A DNA stretch of 64,000 bases. Origin: Thalassotalea_H castellviae. GTDB taxonomy: Bacteria; Pseudomonadota; Gammaproteobacteria; Enterobacterales; Alteromonadaceae. Positions 45,491-54,024 of this stretch are shown piece by piece. The DNA lies in assembly GCF_031846185.1 (NCBI RefSeq), contig NZ_JAVRIF010000001.1:558001-622000 (forward strand). The letters are read 5' to 3'. The translations under genes were made by a program, and so were the position numbers. Position 1 is the first letter of the stretch; every line of letters starts with the position of its first letter. The notes beneath the pieces are model-generated. The model made no database searches and was not told the DNA's origin. It saw nothing but the letters and a program-made list of their open reading frames with translations.

Positions 45491-48400
45491 TTAGAGCGAT
45501 ATTACAGCAATTGTCACGGTTGCTGTTGACTTACCAGCACTAGGGTTTTCATCGTCATAGATTTCATAAACAAAACTATCTGTCCCTAAAAAACCAAAGT
45601 TAGGCGTGTATTCAAAACTACCATTTTTATCTAATTTAGAAAGCTCACCATATTTAACATTCGTAATAGGTGTTTCAGTGACTTTTAAATCACCACCTTC
45701 TGGTTCAAAGTCATTATCTAGGACATTCCCTTTTAATTTATCTCCAATACCAAGTACCGTAATAATGGTATAACTATCGTCAAAAGCTATCGGAGAAACA
45801 ATACTATTCAAAACATTAATCGAAACAGTTGCTTGAGATGTTGCTCCTTCAGGGTCTTTTACTTCATAAACAAAGCTGTCTGTACCGTCAAAATTTAAGC
45901 TCGGTGTATAAACAAAGGTTCCATCTTCCTTTAAACTTAAAATACCGTTTGAAACGTTATTTACTGGAGTAGTAGTCACTGTTAATTTGTCATTATCCTC
46001 ATCTTTATCATTTAACAACACCGAGGAACCTGACAATATTGCATTTTCATCCATCTCAAAACTATCATTACTAGCGATAGGAGCAACGTTAGTAGAAATA
46101 ATATTGATATTAACGCCCGCTTTTGCCGTTCCACCTTGGCCATCATTTACTTCATAGATAAAGCTGTCCGCACCGTTAAAGGTCGGTCTTGGTGAATAAC
46201 TAATGTCACCATTACTATTTAAATTTAACGTGCCATTAGCCACATCTGAAACCGGAGTGGTAGCAAGTGTTAAAGTATCATTATCCACATCGCTATCATT
46301 TAATAAGACATTTATCCCTTCTATTGCACTATTTTCAAAAACACTGAGAGTATCATCAACCGCATTTGGCAGGTCATTTATCGCATTAATAACTAAACTG
46401 ACACTCGCTTGATCAAACCCACCTTGGCCATCACTGATGCTATATGTAAAACTATCATCACCATTAAAGTTACTGGCTGGTGTGTAAACAAAGCTTCCGT
46501 CAGAAAAAAGTGTCAATGCACCATGACTTACATCATTTACCGGCGTTGTTTGCACCGTTAAAACATCATTATCTTCATCACTATCATTTGCCAAGACTGA
46601 TTGGCCATCAAAGACAGTATCTTCATTTAAACTAAAGCTATCATTAACGGCGATAGGGTCATTATTTATTTCAATGGTAGTATTTACGGCCACAATCACA
46701 TTGGCCGTTGCCGTTAAACCATCGGGTTCGGCAATCGTGTAGGTAATGTTGGCAACACCTGAGTAATTTTCTTCAGGTTGGTAAACCAACTTTTTATCGA
46801 CAATAGAAACAGTCCCCGTATCAACAGTGGCACTTTCAATGGTTAATTGGCCGCCATCTAAATCAACATCATTAGCTAATACATCAATAGTGACTGAAAC
46901 GCCTTGATCGGTTGAAGCGAAATCATCCAGTGCTAGCGGTGCGTCATTTTTAGCACTCACCGTTAAGGTCACTTGTGCCTGACTCGTTAACTGACTCTCA
47001 TTCATAATTTGGTAAGTAAATGAATCGACACCATTAAAGTTTGCTACTGGCGTATATTCAAAACTACCATCGTCGTGAAGCACCACGACTCCTTGACTAG
47101 GTAAATTAACAACGACAGGATCCACAGCAATAGAGCCACCATCTGGATCTGAGTCATTAATCAGCAAACCCTGCTCAGCATCTACAAAGAGAATCTGGTC
47201 TTCTTCAAGTTGATAATTATCATCATTTGCAAGCGGCGCATCAGGCTGAGATAAAATATTAATCGACACCGTCGCTTGTGCCGTTTTACCTGTAGTACTG
47301 GTTATTTGATATTGAAATTGATCAACCCCAACATAATTACTTTCCGGTATATAAGTAAATGTACCATCTAGCGATAAATTTAATTGTCCGTGCTGAGGTT
47401 CAGTAATAAGCGTGTCATCTAGTTGAAATTCAAATCCATTCGGCTCTTGATCATTACCTAAAATGCCATTAATTGTTGTGTTCACTACTAAAGTAATATC
47501 TTCATTGGTTTGGTAACTATCATTGTTGGCAATCGGCGCAGCAAATTCTGCTGAAGATAAAATAGTTACCGTGGCACTATGAGTCCCCCCTTGTCCATCA
47601 GAGATTTGATACTCAAAGCTATCACTGAGATCAAAGTTGCTATTAGCAACATAAGTAAAACTACCATTATCATTCAGATTAAGACTACCGAACTCAGGAG
47701 CAGTAATGGGCGTCGGTTCAACGACTAAAGTATCGCCATCAATATCACTATCATTACTTAAAATACCAGGACTACTAACAGCAATATTATTATTGGCTGA
47801 TAAGGTATAAACATCGTTCAGTGCAACAGGAAGGTCATTGACCGAATTAACGGTTAAGGTTACTAAAGCTTCACCTTCTAACCCTTGTTCATCAGAAATA
47901 ATATAGCGAAATGAGTCATTGCCAAAAAAGTTCTCTCTAGGGGTATAGGTAAACTCCCCAGATGCATTTAATTCAAGTTCGCCTTGTGTTGGCGGAGTTG
48001 CGGCAAGTTCAACGGTTAATTCGCCCCCTTCAGGGTCTTCATCATTAATTAACACATTGCCCGATAACGATTCATCTTCATTAACTTGAAATGAATCTAC
48101 CCTTGCTATCGGCGGTAAATTCACTTCAACAAATTGGCTCGGGATTACGATAGGCGCTGTCATACCGCTTTCACCGCCATTATTAATTGCCGTGACGATA
48201 ACATAATAAGGTTTATTTTCATCTTGATCCGTAAGCTGAATATTAGTCGCCGTTTGAGATAAAAATTGCACGCCATTATCGAGTTCAAGGACATTGGCTC
48301 GAGTAAGATCTGCATCAGTTGCTGCATAAATATTATAACGTTGAGCTGAATTTGCAGCCCCCCAAGTTAAAGAGATAGTCCCGTTTTCTCTCACCGCACT

Positions 48401-48955
48401 TAACGAGGGAATAATAATAGGTTGCCAATTAACACTGAGCGTATCCGCTAACGTTTCATTGTCTTGACTATCTTTTACAATTAATTCAATGCGTAAATCG
48501 CCAGATTGCTCACCTGATAATTGAGGATTTAATCCTGTCACGGTAATTTCTGAATTTTCAAGACAAGAATCAGTACATAAAATAAAAGATCGATTGATCT
48601 TAGGAAGATATAAAGAGAGTTGTTTAATACCATCTGGATCTTGCGCTGTGACCCCTAAGGTTAAATTTCCTACCACAGCTGCAGAGCCAGTTGCACTTCT
48701 AATCGTGCCTTGTGCATTCGCAAAACTAGTTTTAACTACCGCACTTTTGGTAAGCGCCTGTCCTTCTACTTGTTGTTTAACCGGTTTATCTTGTCCAGAC
48801 ATGCCAGCTAATGACACAGTATTTTGTAGTTCTACCGGTGCTACAGTTACTGGAGGCTCAGGTTGGATATTATTTTCTTGCGCAGTTTCAGACGAGCCGC
48901 CACAGCCCACTAAACAGACTAACGATGTAAGGGTAATGATACTTAATGTACGCAT
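45491..48955 (-). CDS. Large lipoprotein with nine tandem-95/cadherin-like repeats (copy 2)
   Basis: A 1154-residue predicted lipoprotein: signal peptide with lipobox L-V-G-C at about 15-18, followed by G-G-S-S. The head (about 85-175) and fibronectin-III-like domain (about 178-270, with NWQPIIIPSL and RYNIYAATDADL) match the copy-1 lipoprotein. Nine repeats of roughly 90-100 residues follow. Each begins with a motif like P-x-A-x-x-D-S/Y-x-x-x-E-D and contains LxNDxDxD and a G-x-F-x-Y-T/S-P turn. The Asp-rich loops suggest calcium-stiffened rods. It probably extends outward as a stalk or adhesin. An AGAGG ribosome site supports the start. Confidence 0.9.
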   Translation of the reverse strand: MRTLSIITLTSLVCLVGCGGSSETAQENNIQPEPPVTVAPVELQNTVSLAGMSGQDKPVKQQVEGQALTKSAVVKTSFANAQGTIRSATGSAAVVGNLTLGVTAQDPDGIKQLSLYLPKINRSFILCTDSCLENSEITVTGLNPQLSGEQSGDLRIELIVKDSQDNETLADTLSVNWQPIIIPSLSAVRENGTISLTWGAANSAQRYNIYAATDADLTRANVLELDNGVQFLSQTATNIQLTDQDENKPYYVIVTAINNGGESGMTAPIVIPSQFVEVNLPPIARVDSFQVNEDESLSGNVLINDEDPEGGELTVELAATPPTQGELELNASGEFTYTPRENFFGNDSFRYIISDEQGLEGEALVTLTVNSVNDLPVALNDVYTLSANNNIAVSSPGILSNDSDIDGDTLVVEPTPITAPEFGSLNLNDNGSFTYVANSNFDLSDSFEYQISDGQGGTHSATVTILSSAEFAAPIANNDSYQTNEDITLVVNTTINGILGNDQEPNGFEFQLDDTLITEPQHGQLNLSLDGTFTYIPESNYVGVDQFQYQITSTTGKTAQATVSINILSQPDAPLANDDNYQLEEDQILFVDAEQGLLINDSDPDGGSIAVDPVVVNLPSQGVVVLHDDGSFEYTPVANFNGVDSFTYQIMNESQLTSQAQVTLTVSAKNDAPLALDDFASTDQGVSVTIDVLANDVDLDGGQLTIESATVDTGTVSIVDKKLVYQPEENYSGVANITYTIAEPDGLTATANVIVAVNTTIEINNDPIAVNDSFSLNEDTVFDGQSVLANDSDEDNDVLTVQTTPVNDVSHGALTLFSDGSFVYTPASNFNGDDSFTYSISDGQGGFDQASVSLVINAINDLPNAVDDTLSVFENSAIEGINVLLNDSDVDNDTLTLATTPVSDVANGTLNLNSNGDISYSPRPTFNGADSFIYEVNDGQGGTAKAGVNINIISTNVAPIASNDSFEMDENAILSGSSVLLNDKDEDNDKLTVTTTPVNNVSNGILSLKEDGTFVYTPSLNFDGTDSFVYEVKDPEGATSQATVSINVLNSIVSPIAFDDSYTIITVLGIGDKLKGNVLDNDFEPEGGDLKVTETPITNVKYGELSKLDKNGSFEYTPNFGFLGTDSFVYEIYDDENPSAGKSTATVTIAVISL

Positions 48956-49013
48956 AAAGCTACCTCTTGTTCGGTTTTATTCAAACGATAACATCACGTT
49001 TGAATACTAATAT

Positions 49014-50201
49014 TTATGGTTTTATTTTAAATGTGCCATCTGCATTGACACTAGCATCATCAATTTCAGACAAGTTAAAGTTGCCTAACAATTCATCGAG
49101 TCCATTTGAAAATGCCGCTGAAATATTACCTTGCACTTTATTATTGCCATGTGAAGCATAATTAACACCTAATGAAAGTTGGTCAATATTAATCAAGCCT
49201 GAAAAGGTTGCCAACCACTCACCTTGAGCATCATTAAAACTTAATGAACCGCCTGGCACTGAAGCATTATCAAAATCAACCGTCATACTCATTTGAAAGT
49301 TACTCGTATCACCTACCGATGAATTAATTGAGCTTTCTACAATTTGATCAAAAGTCACTGAGCCACTTCGTTGACTAATTAAATCAGCGATAGATTCATC
49401 ACTTATCGCTTGTAATGCTTCCTCTTGATAAACAGATGCATCGAAGGCTACATTCACTTCTTCGTCAACAACAGTTGGGGAGGATGGCTGCTCTGTTTGC
49501 TCTGTACTTTCGCTAATCGTTTCTACAGCATCGCTGACAAAACCTTTTGATAAAGCGATGGGGGCTTGAGTGTACGTGGTAACTTGACCTGAGCCATCGA
49601 CAGTCGCGAAGGCAAAATCTTCGGTTTCACCTAATGATAAAGTTTGGTCACTACCGGTTAAATCCACATCAATATTGCCGCTGTAAACGCCAAAGATCAC
49701 ATTGTCATCAATGACTTGCACGACAAAATGTGTACCGCGAATACCAATACTACCGACGGGGGTTTTTACTTTATAATCACCACCTTTTGCTTTGATTAAG
49801 CCACTGATTGAACGCAGACCACCATTCACTAATTCAAGCGTGGCTGAACCTTGTTCTGTTTCACCGTCATATTGATAATCGCTGATCAGAACTTTAGTAC
49901 TTTCTTTTAAGGTGATTAAACCACCATCTGTCATATTAAATTGAGCTTTACTAGATTTTCCAGTGGTAATCTCATCGACATCAAAAATTTTCGAACGACG
50001 TTTTAATGCCCGAACTTCTGTGCCTTCTTCACCGATCGCTAGTACTTCACCTTTGGCAAGAATAGTTTTACCGGCAACACTTGCGTAACTAGAAGACACC
50101 AAACAAAACGACAAGGTAAATAATATCAGCGATTTTATTTTGCTCGATATACCCGTTTTATCATGCATTGGTCTTGAATTTTTCATCTTACTTTTAATCA
50201 T
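49014..50201 (-). CDS. FecR-domain periplasmic protein (copy 2)
   Basis: A 395-residue secreted protein. The ATG at 50201 has an excellent GGGGAG ribosome site, giving a long charged N-region before the signal helix (LILFTLSFCLVSSSYAS, cut near residue 41). FecR core: FNMTDGGLITL, LVNGGLRSISG and TPVGSIGIRGTHF at about 105-175. An acidic Glu/Thr/Ser linker follows (about 225-260). The last roughly 95 residues repeat the beta-rich unit of copy 1 (LSFNDAQGEWLATFSGLIN). No cytoplasmic anti-sigma part exists. It starts 10 bp after the TPR-barrel stop. Confidence 0.88.
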   Translation of the reverse strand: MIKSKMKNSRPMHDKTGISSKIKSLILFTLSFCLVSSSYASVAGKTILAKGEVLAIGEEGTEVRALKRRSKIFDVDEITTGKSSKAQFNMTDGGLITLKESTKVLISDYQYDGETEQGSATLELVNGGLRSISGLIKAKGGDYKVKTPVGSIGIRGTHFVVQVIDDNVIFGVYSGNIDVDLTGSDQTLSLGETEDFAFATVDGSGQVTTYTQAPIALSKGFVSDAVETISESTEQTEQPSSPTVVDEEVNVAFDASVYQEEALQAISDESIADLISQRSGSVTFDQIVESSINSSVGDTSNFQMSMTVDFDNASVPGGSLSFNDAQGEWLATFSGLINIDQLSLGVNYASHGNNKVQGNISAAFSNGLDELLGNFNLSEIDDASVNADGTFKIKP

Positions 50202-50211
50202 ATTAACTCCC

Positions 50212-51522
50212 CTAGAAACTCATCGTTGCTGACAAATTAATGTCTGTACGTCGATAAGAAAACAAATCTAAGTTACTGTTTTTATCCTGCATATTGACAG
50301 ATAACCGATACGAAAAAGACTTTGACATTTGATATTGCACGAAAGATGACGCTAACCAGACATCATCTTCTCGTTGCGCAAGGTAATAAGGATGTTGTCC
50401 TCGATACTCTTGCATTTGATAACTCAAATCAACGGCGGCTAACCATTGCTGATTAATCAACCATAAACTACTTAATGAAATCATATCAATCGTTCGGCTG
50501 TTACTATCAACCTCACCATCTTCTTCAAGCCTCTCAATGCTCAAAGAATAGCGTGAATTGTTTTGATAATAATGACTTGTAATAGCAACAGAATAATCAT
50601 CGGTATCTAATAACGCTTGCCTTTGGTTACTGGTTTTTCTCAGCATTAACCGACCGCCAAGAGTAAAATTATCAGATAGTGAGGTTTGTACCCCCGTTAA
50701 AAGAGACGATTGAAGACGGTAATAATCGCCATCAAACCAAAGTGGCGTAATACGTCCACCAATATTAAAATCAAAAGCATCAAATGATTGCATGTATTGC
50801 ACGCCAACTTGCGCTGATAAACGATTGTAGTCGGTTTCATCGGCAAATTGTTGTGCGCTTATTTGACTATTAATACTGAACTTTGAAGTTTGTGTTAAAG
50901 CCGTGTTACGACGAAACTGATAATTTAACTTAAGATATTCATCGCTTAATTCACGGCTATTCTCATCTAAATTAACGTAATCATTTAAAAATGGTAGAAA
51001 AATACGTTCTTCGTTGGTACCAGCATTTATATTGCCATCAAAACCAATATTGGCCGATAATTGATGTTTAGTACTGGTAGCTTGTTGCGCTAACTTATCT
51101 CGCGTGCTCGAACATAAAGCATTTGCCAATTGGTTGAGGTTTTCAGCGATTTTTTCACTGGCTAATATACTATTGCATTGTTCCAATGCGGCTTGGTAAT
51201 TTGATGATTGATAATATGCTTTTGCTAAATATAACTTGGCATCTAACCAGTTTGGTTTATTCGCGACTACTCGTTCAAAGGCAAAGACACTCACATCAAC
51301 TTGATCACTTTCTAAGGCGGCAATACCTAAAAGAAAATCAAATTCTGGAACACCTAAATACTCATCTTTATAATTTTGTGCAATAGACAGGACATTAGCG
51401 TAATTTTGATTATCAATTTCTGACTTTAATGTATCAAGTAAATCTTTTTCGCTGTAATTATTCGCATGAGTAATCAGCGAAAATGGAAGGAGTGCGGTGA
51501 TTAATAAACCATATCTATTCAT
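50212..51522 (-). CDS. TPR plus outer-membrane beta-barrel protein, Slam/DUF560-like (copy 2)
   Basis: A 436-residue paralogue of the gene at 7903-9228 and first gene of operon 2. Signal peptide (about 1-20), TPR-like region (22-140: FAFERVVANKPNWLDAKLYLAKAYY), then a barrel-like domain of amphipathic strands ending in F (LSATMSF). Shared landmarks with copy 1 are the EFD near residue 55, GFDGNINAGT and ENSREL near 180. Slam-type export of the operon's lipoprotein is a reasonable hypothesis. A nonspecific outer-membrane barrel is the alternative. Confidence 0.75.
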   Translation of the reverse strand: MNRYGLLITALLPFSLITHANNYSEKDLLDTLKSEIDNQNYANVLSIAQNYKDEYLGVPEFDFLLGIAALESDQVDVSVFAFERVVANKPNWLDAKLYLAKAYYQSSNYQAALEQCNSILASEKIAENLNQLANALCSSTRDKLAQQATSTKHQLSANIGFDGNINAGTNEERIFLPFLNDYVNLDENSRELSDEYLKLNYQFRRNTALTQTSKFSINSQISAQQFADETDYNRLSAQVGVQYMQSFDAFDFNIGGRITPLWFDGDYYRLQSSLLTGVQTSLSDNFTLGGRLMLRKTSNQRQALLDTDDYSVAITSHYYQNNSRYSLSIERLEEDGEVDSNSRTIDMISLSSLWLINQQWLAAVDLSYQMQEYRGQHPYYLAQREDDVWLASSFVQYQMSKSFSYRLSVNMQDKNSNLDLFSYRRTDINLSATMSF

Positions 51523-51583
51523 TCGAAACCCTGTCTAATTTTTAATTTTATACGACTTAGATTAAAACTATATAACTAGTACA

Positions 51584-51621
51584 TCACGAAAAATATCACT
51601 AAACTTACCGCGTTTTCGTGA
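51584..51621. promoter_or_regulatory. Spaced inverted repeat upstream of operon 2
   Basis: TCACGAAAA (51584-51592) and TTTTCGTGA (51613-51621) are perfect inverted 9-mers with a 20-bp spacer, 62-99 bp upstream of the TPR-barrel start. It may be a regulator site or a 5' leader stem. I do not see it upstream of operon 1. Confidence 0.4.
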
Positions 51622-51677
51622 CAATGTTCATGCGTTAGTTAAACTTTATTTCTTTCCTTATGACAAACTAAATTCAC

Positions 51678-51695
51678 ATTACCCAAAGGGGTAAT
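51678..51695. repeat. Short perfect inverted repeat between operon 2 and the zinc-ribbon gene
   Basis: ATTACCC-AAAG-GGGTAAT is a 7-4-7 hairpin. On the minus strand it lies 33 bp after the zinc-ribbon stop, but no T run follows. It may be an operator or a weak terminator. Confidence 0.4.
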
Positions 51696-51727
51696 TTAAT
51701 CTAAAATAAGAAAAAAGACTAATTTAT

Positions 51728-51979
51728 TTACTTTATATATACTTTAGCACTGATTATTTTATAAGCACCAACTCCTTGAATGATTAATTCTCTGGCGAAT
51801 AATTGTTGGCAATTAGGGCAATGACAAGGCCTTTGAGTATAGTCAGAAATGATCCGCTCTTTGAAACATTTCACCAAGGCACCTTTTCCACCTTTTCGAT
51901 ATTTATATAACAGCGTTTTACATTGTCGGCAAAAAACCTCGACTGTTTGTGTTGGGCCTTTTTTGTTAGGTTTTGCCAT
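51728..51979 (-). CDS. Small zinc-ribbon protein of unknown function
   Basis: An 83-residue basic protein with two CxxC pairs (CRQC near residue 18 and CPNC near 55) that would bind one zinc. Conserved-looking features are LLYKYRKGGKGALVKCFKERI between the pairs and a C-terminal ELIIQGVGAYKIISAKVYIK-like strand set, given here only by its pattern. I start at MAKPNKKGP; an ATG eight codons upstream (52003) is possible. Neither start has a clear ribosome site. No membrane segment. A nucleic-acid-binding role is possible but not shown. Confidence 0.7.
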   Translation of the reverse strand: MAKPNKKGPTQTVEVFCRQCKTLLYKYRKGGKGALVKCFKERIISDYTQRPCHCPNCQQLFARELIIQGVGAYKIISAKVYIK

Positions 51980-52056
51980 ATTAACAAATGTGTCGAACCC
52001 CATGTAAGCAATAGATTGCGAACATGGGCTTGATAAAACGAAAGATGATGAGGGTA

Positions 52057-53808
52057 TTAATAACCTACAGCTTGTCCGTCTTTACGAGACTCTGATGCCC
52101 CATAATACACTTTTTCTTTATCATCCCACATTATCGCTTGATAACCGCCGTAACCACCTCGGTCAAAACCAATTTTATGGCCTTTATTCATCAATGCTCG
52201 AATGGTTTGATAAGGTATATCAGATTCAATCACTAATTCACCTCGACTGGTAAGTTGGTCGCCATTTAACTGAGTAGGCTCTGTAGAACCATAATGTTGC
52301 CAGCGCGTGGCATCACCGGCTTCTTGCAAGTTCATACCAAAATCAACAATATTAGTAATAATTTGCACATGACCTTGAGGTTGCATTGCGCCCCCCATTA
52401 AACCAAAACTCATAAAGGGTTTATTATCCTTCATCACAAATGCAGGAATAATGGTATGAAAAGGACGTTTATTAGGCGCATAAACATTGGCATGATTTTC
52501 ATCTAACGAAAATAGTTGGCCTCGGTCTTGAAAAACAAAGCCTAAACCTGGCACAACGACTCCAGAGCCCATACCTCGATAATTACTTTGAATGAGTGAC
52601 ACCATGTTCCCTTCACTATCGGCGGTAGATAAATATATGGTATCTCCTTGATACATTGCAGGATTGCCCGCATCAACGCGCTTAGCCGCTTTTTCACCAA
52701 TGAGTTTATTTCGTTCTATCGCATATTGTTTGCTAATTAACCCTTTCAGTGGAATATCAACAAAGTCAGGATCGGCATAAAACTTCGCTCTGTCTTCAAA
52801 AACGAGTTTTTTAGCCTCTGTCATAACATGTAAAGTTTCAGGCGTTAAAAACCCCATCGCTGGTAAATCATACAACTCCAAAATATTTAACATTTGCAGC
52901 GCAGCAATTCCTTGACCATTAGGTGGTAATTCAAACACATCATAACCACGATAGTTGGTTGATAGCGGCTCAACCCACGTTGAGGTATGTGAAGCAAAAT
53001 CCTCATACCTTAAATATCCACCATTAGCTTTCATAAAGGTATCAATACTTTTGGCTATATCACCTTGATAAAAAGCATCTCGGCCCTGCTCTGCTATCAT
53101 CGACAAAGTATTGGCAAGTTCAGGATTTTTAAATACTTGTCCCTTTCGAGGCGCTTTACCGTTTATAGTAAAAGTCGTTTTAAAACTGCCTGCTTGAGGT
53201 GATAAACGCGGCACACTTAAGTTCCAATAATGGGCAATTAATTCAGAGACTGGAAAGCCTTTATTGGCATAATCGATCGCAGGTTTTAACAGGCTTTTCA
53301 TTGGCATTTGACCAAATTTATTATGCAATTCAAACCAACCATCAACTGTTCCGGGCACAGAGATAGGCAGCATGCCGTAAGGAGGAATAGTGTCTCGGTC
53401 TAACGCGTTAATGTCAGATTTTAACTGTTTTAAACTTAATAATTTGGGTGATCGGCCACTGGCATTAAGACCATAAAGTTTTTGTGATTTGGCATGCCAA
53501 ACAATGGCATATAAATCACCACCAATCCCATTACCAGTGGGTTCCATTAATCCTAACGCGGCATTCGCAGCAATGGCAGCATCGATAGCATTACCGCCTT
53601 TTTTTAATACCTCGAGACCAATTTGACTCGCAAGCGGCTGACTTGTTGCCACCATACCATGCTGTGCAATAACTTCAGAACGCGTGGCAAACGTTTTACC
53701 CGTGACTCTATCTGCATTCGCCATGACAGATGTTATAGGTAGCCCGCTACCAATTGAAATAAAGACAAATACCCGTGTTATTATTTTACTTAATGTGCGA
53801 TTTCTCAT
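52057..53808 (-). CDS. Gamma-glutamyltransferase family protein (Ntn hydrolase, YwrD-like)
   Basis: A 583-residue exported GGT homologue. The signal peptide is near residues 1-30. It shows GMVATSQPLASQIGLEVLKKGGNAIDAAIAA (ends given; about 50-80), ATGNGIGGD-like PTGNGIGGDLYAIV, the probable autocleavage threonine in GDTIYLSTAD, SNYRGMGSGVVVPGLGF and HTIIPAFV. The family cleaves itself before that threonine into two chains and hydrolyses gamma-glutamyl bonds such as in glutathione. The TT usually seen at the nucleophile is T-I here, as in the YwrD branch. It is divergent from an M24 peptidase, suggesting peptide or glutathione salvage. Confidence 0.9.
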   Translation of the reverse strand: MRNRTLSKIITRVFVFISIGSGLPITSVMANADRVTGKTFATRSEVIAQHGMVATSQPLASQIGLEVLKKGGNAIDAAIAANAALGLMEPTGNGIGGDLYAIVWHAKSQKLYGLNASGRSPKLLSLKQLKSDINALDRDTIPPYGMLPISVPGTVDGWFELHNKFGQMPMKSLLKPAIDYANKGFPVSELIAHYWNLSVPRLSPQAGSFKTTFTINGKAPRKGQVFKNPELANTLSMIAEQGRDAFYQGDIAKSIDTFMKANGGYLRYEDFASHTSTWVEPLSTNYRGYDVFELPPNGQGIAALQMLNILELYDLPAMGFLTPETLHVMTEAKKLVFEDRAKFYADPDFVDIPLKGLISKQYAIERNKLIGEKAAKRVDAGNPAMYQGDTIYLSTADSEGNMVSLIQSNYRGMGSGVVVPGLGFVFQDRGQLFSLDENHANVYAPNKRPFHTIIPAFVMKDNKPFMSFGLMGGAMQPQGHVQIITNIVDFGMNLQEAGDATRWQHYGSTEPTQLNGDQLTSRGELVIESDIPYQTIRALMNKGHKIGFDRGGYGGYQAIMWDDKEKVYYGASESRKDGQAVGY

Positions 53809-54024
53809 TAGTTATCTCATCAGTTGCTAGCAATTCAATTTATTATTTTAGCTAAACCGTTACGTTACTCTACTAAAATTACCATATAAATCCCGCTACT
53901 ATATGTAAAGCAGCTTCATCTTAAAAATAGTGGTTTTCATCTGATAAAGCCTTGCTCAGGCCATAGAAAAATTATAGCGTAAGCAATATAAATCATATCA
54001 AAAATAGTAAGCTAGGAAGACAAA

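Noticed and set aside
45491..48955. The repeated blocks of the large lipoprotein gene as possible mobile or CRISPR-like repeats.
   Set aside because: They are in-frame, about 95 codons long and diverged, so they are protein domain repeats and not a DNA array. I found no CRISPR-type short regular repeats in the window.
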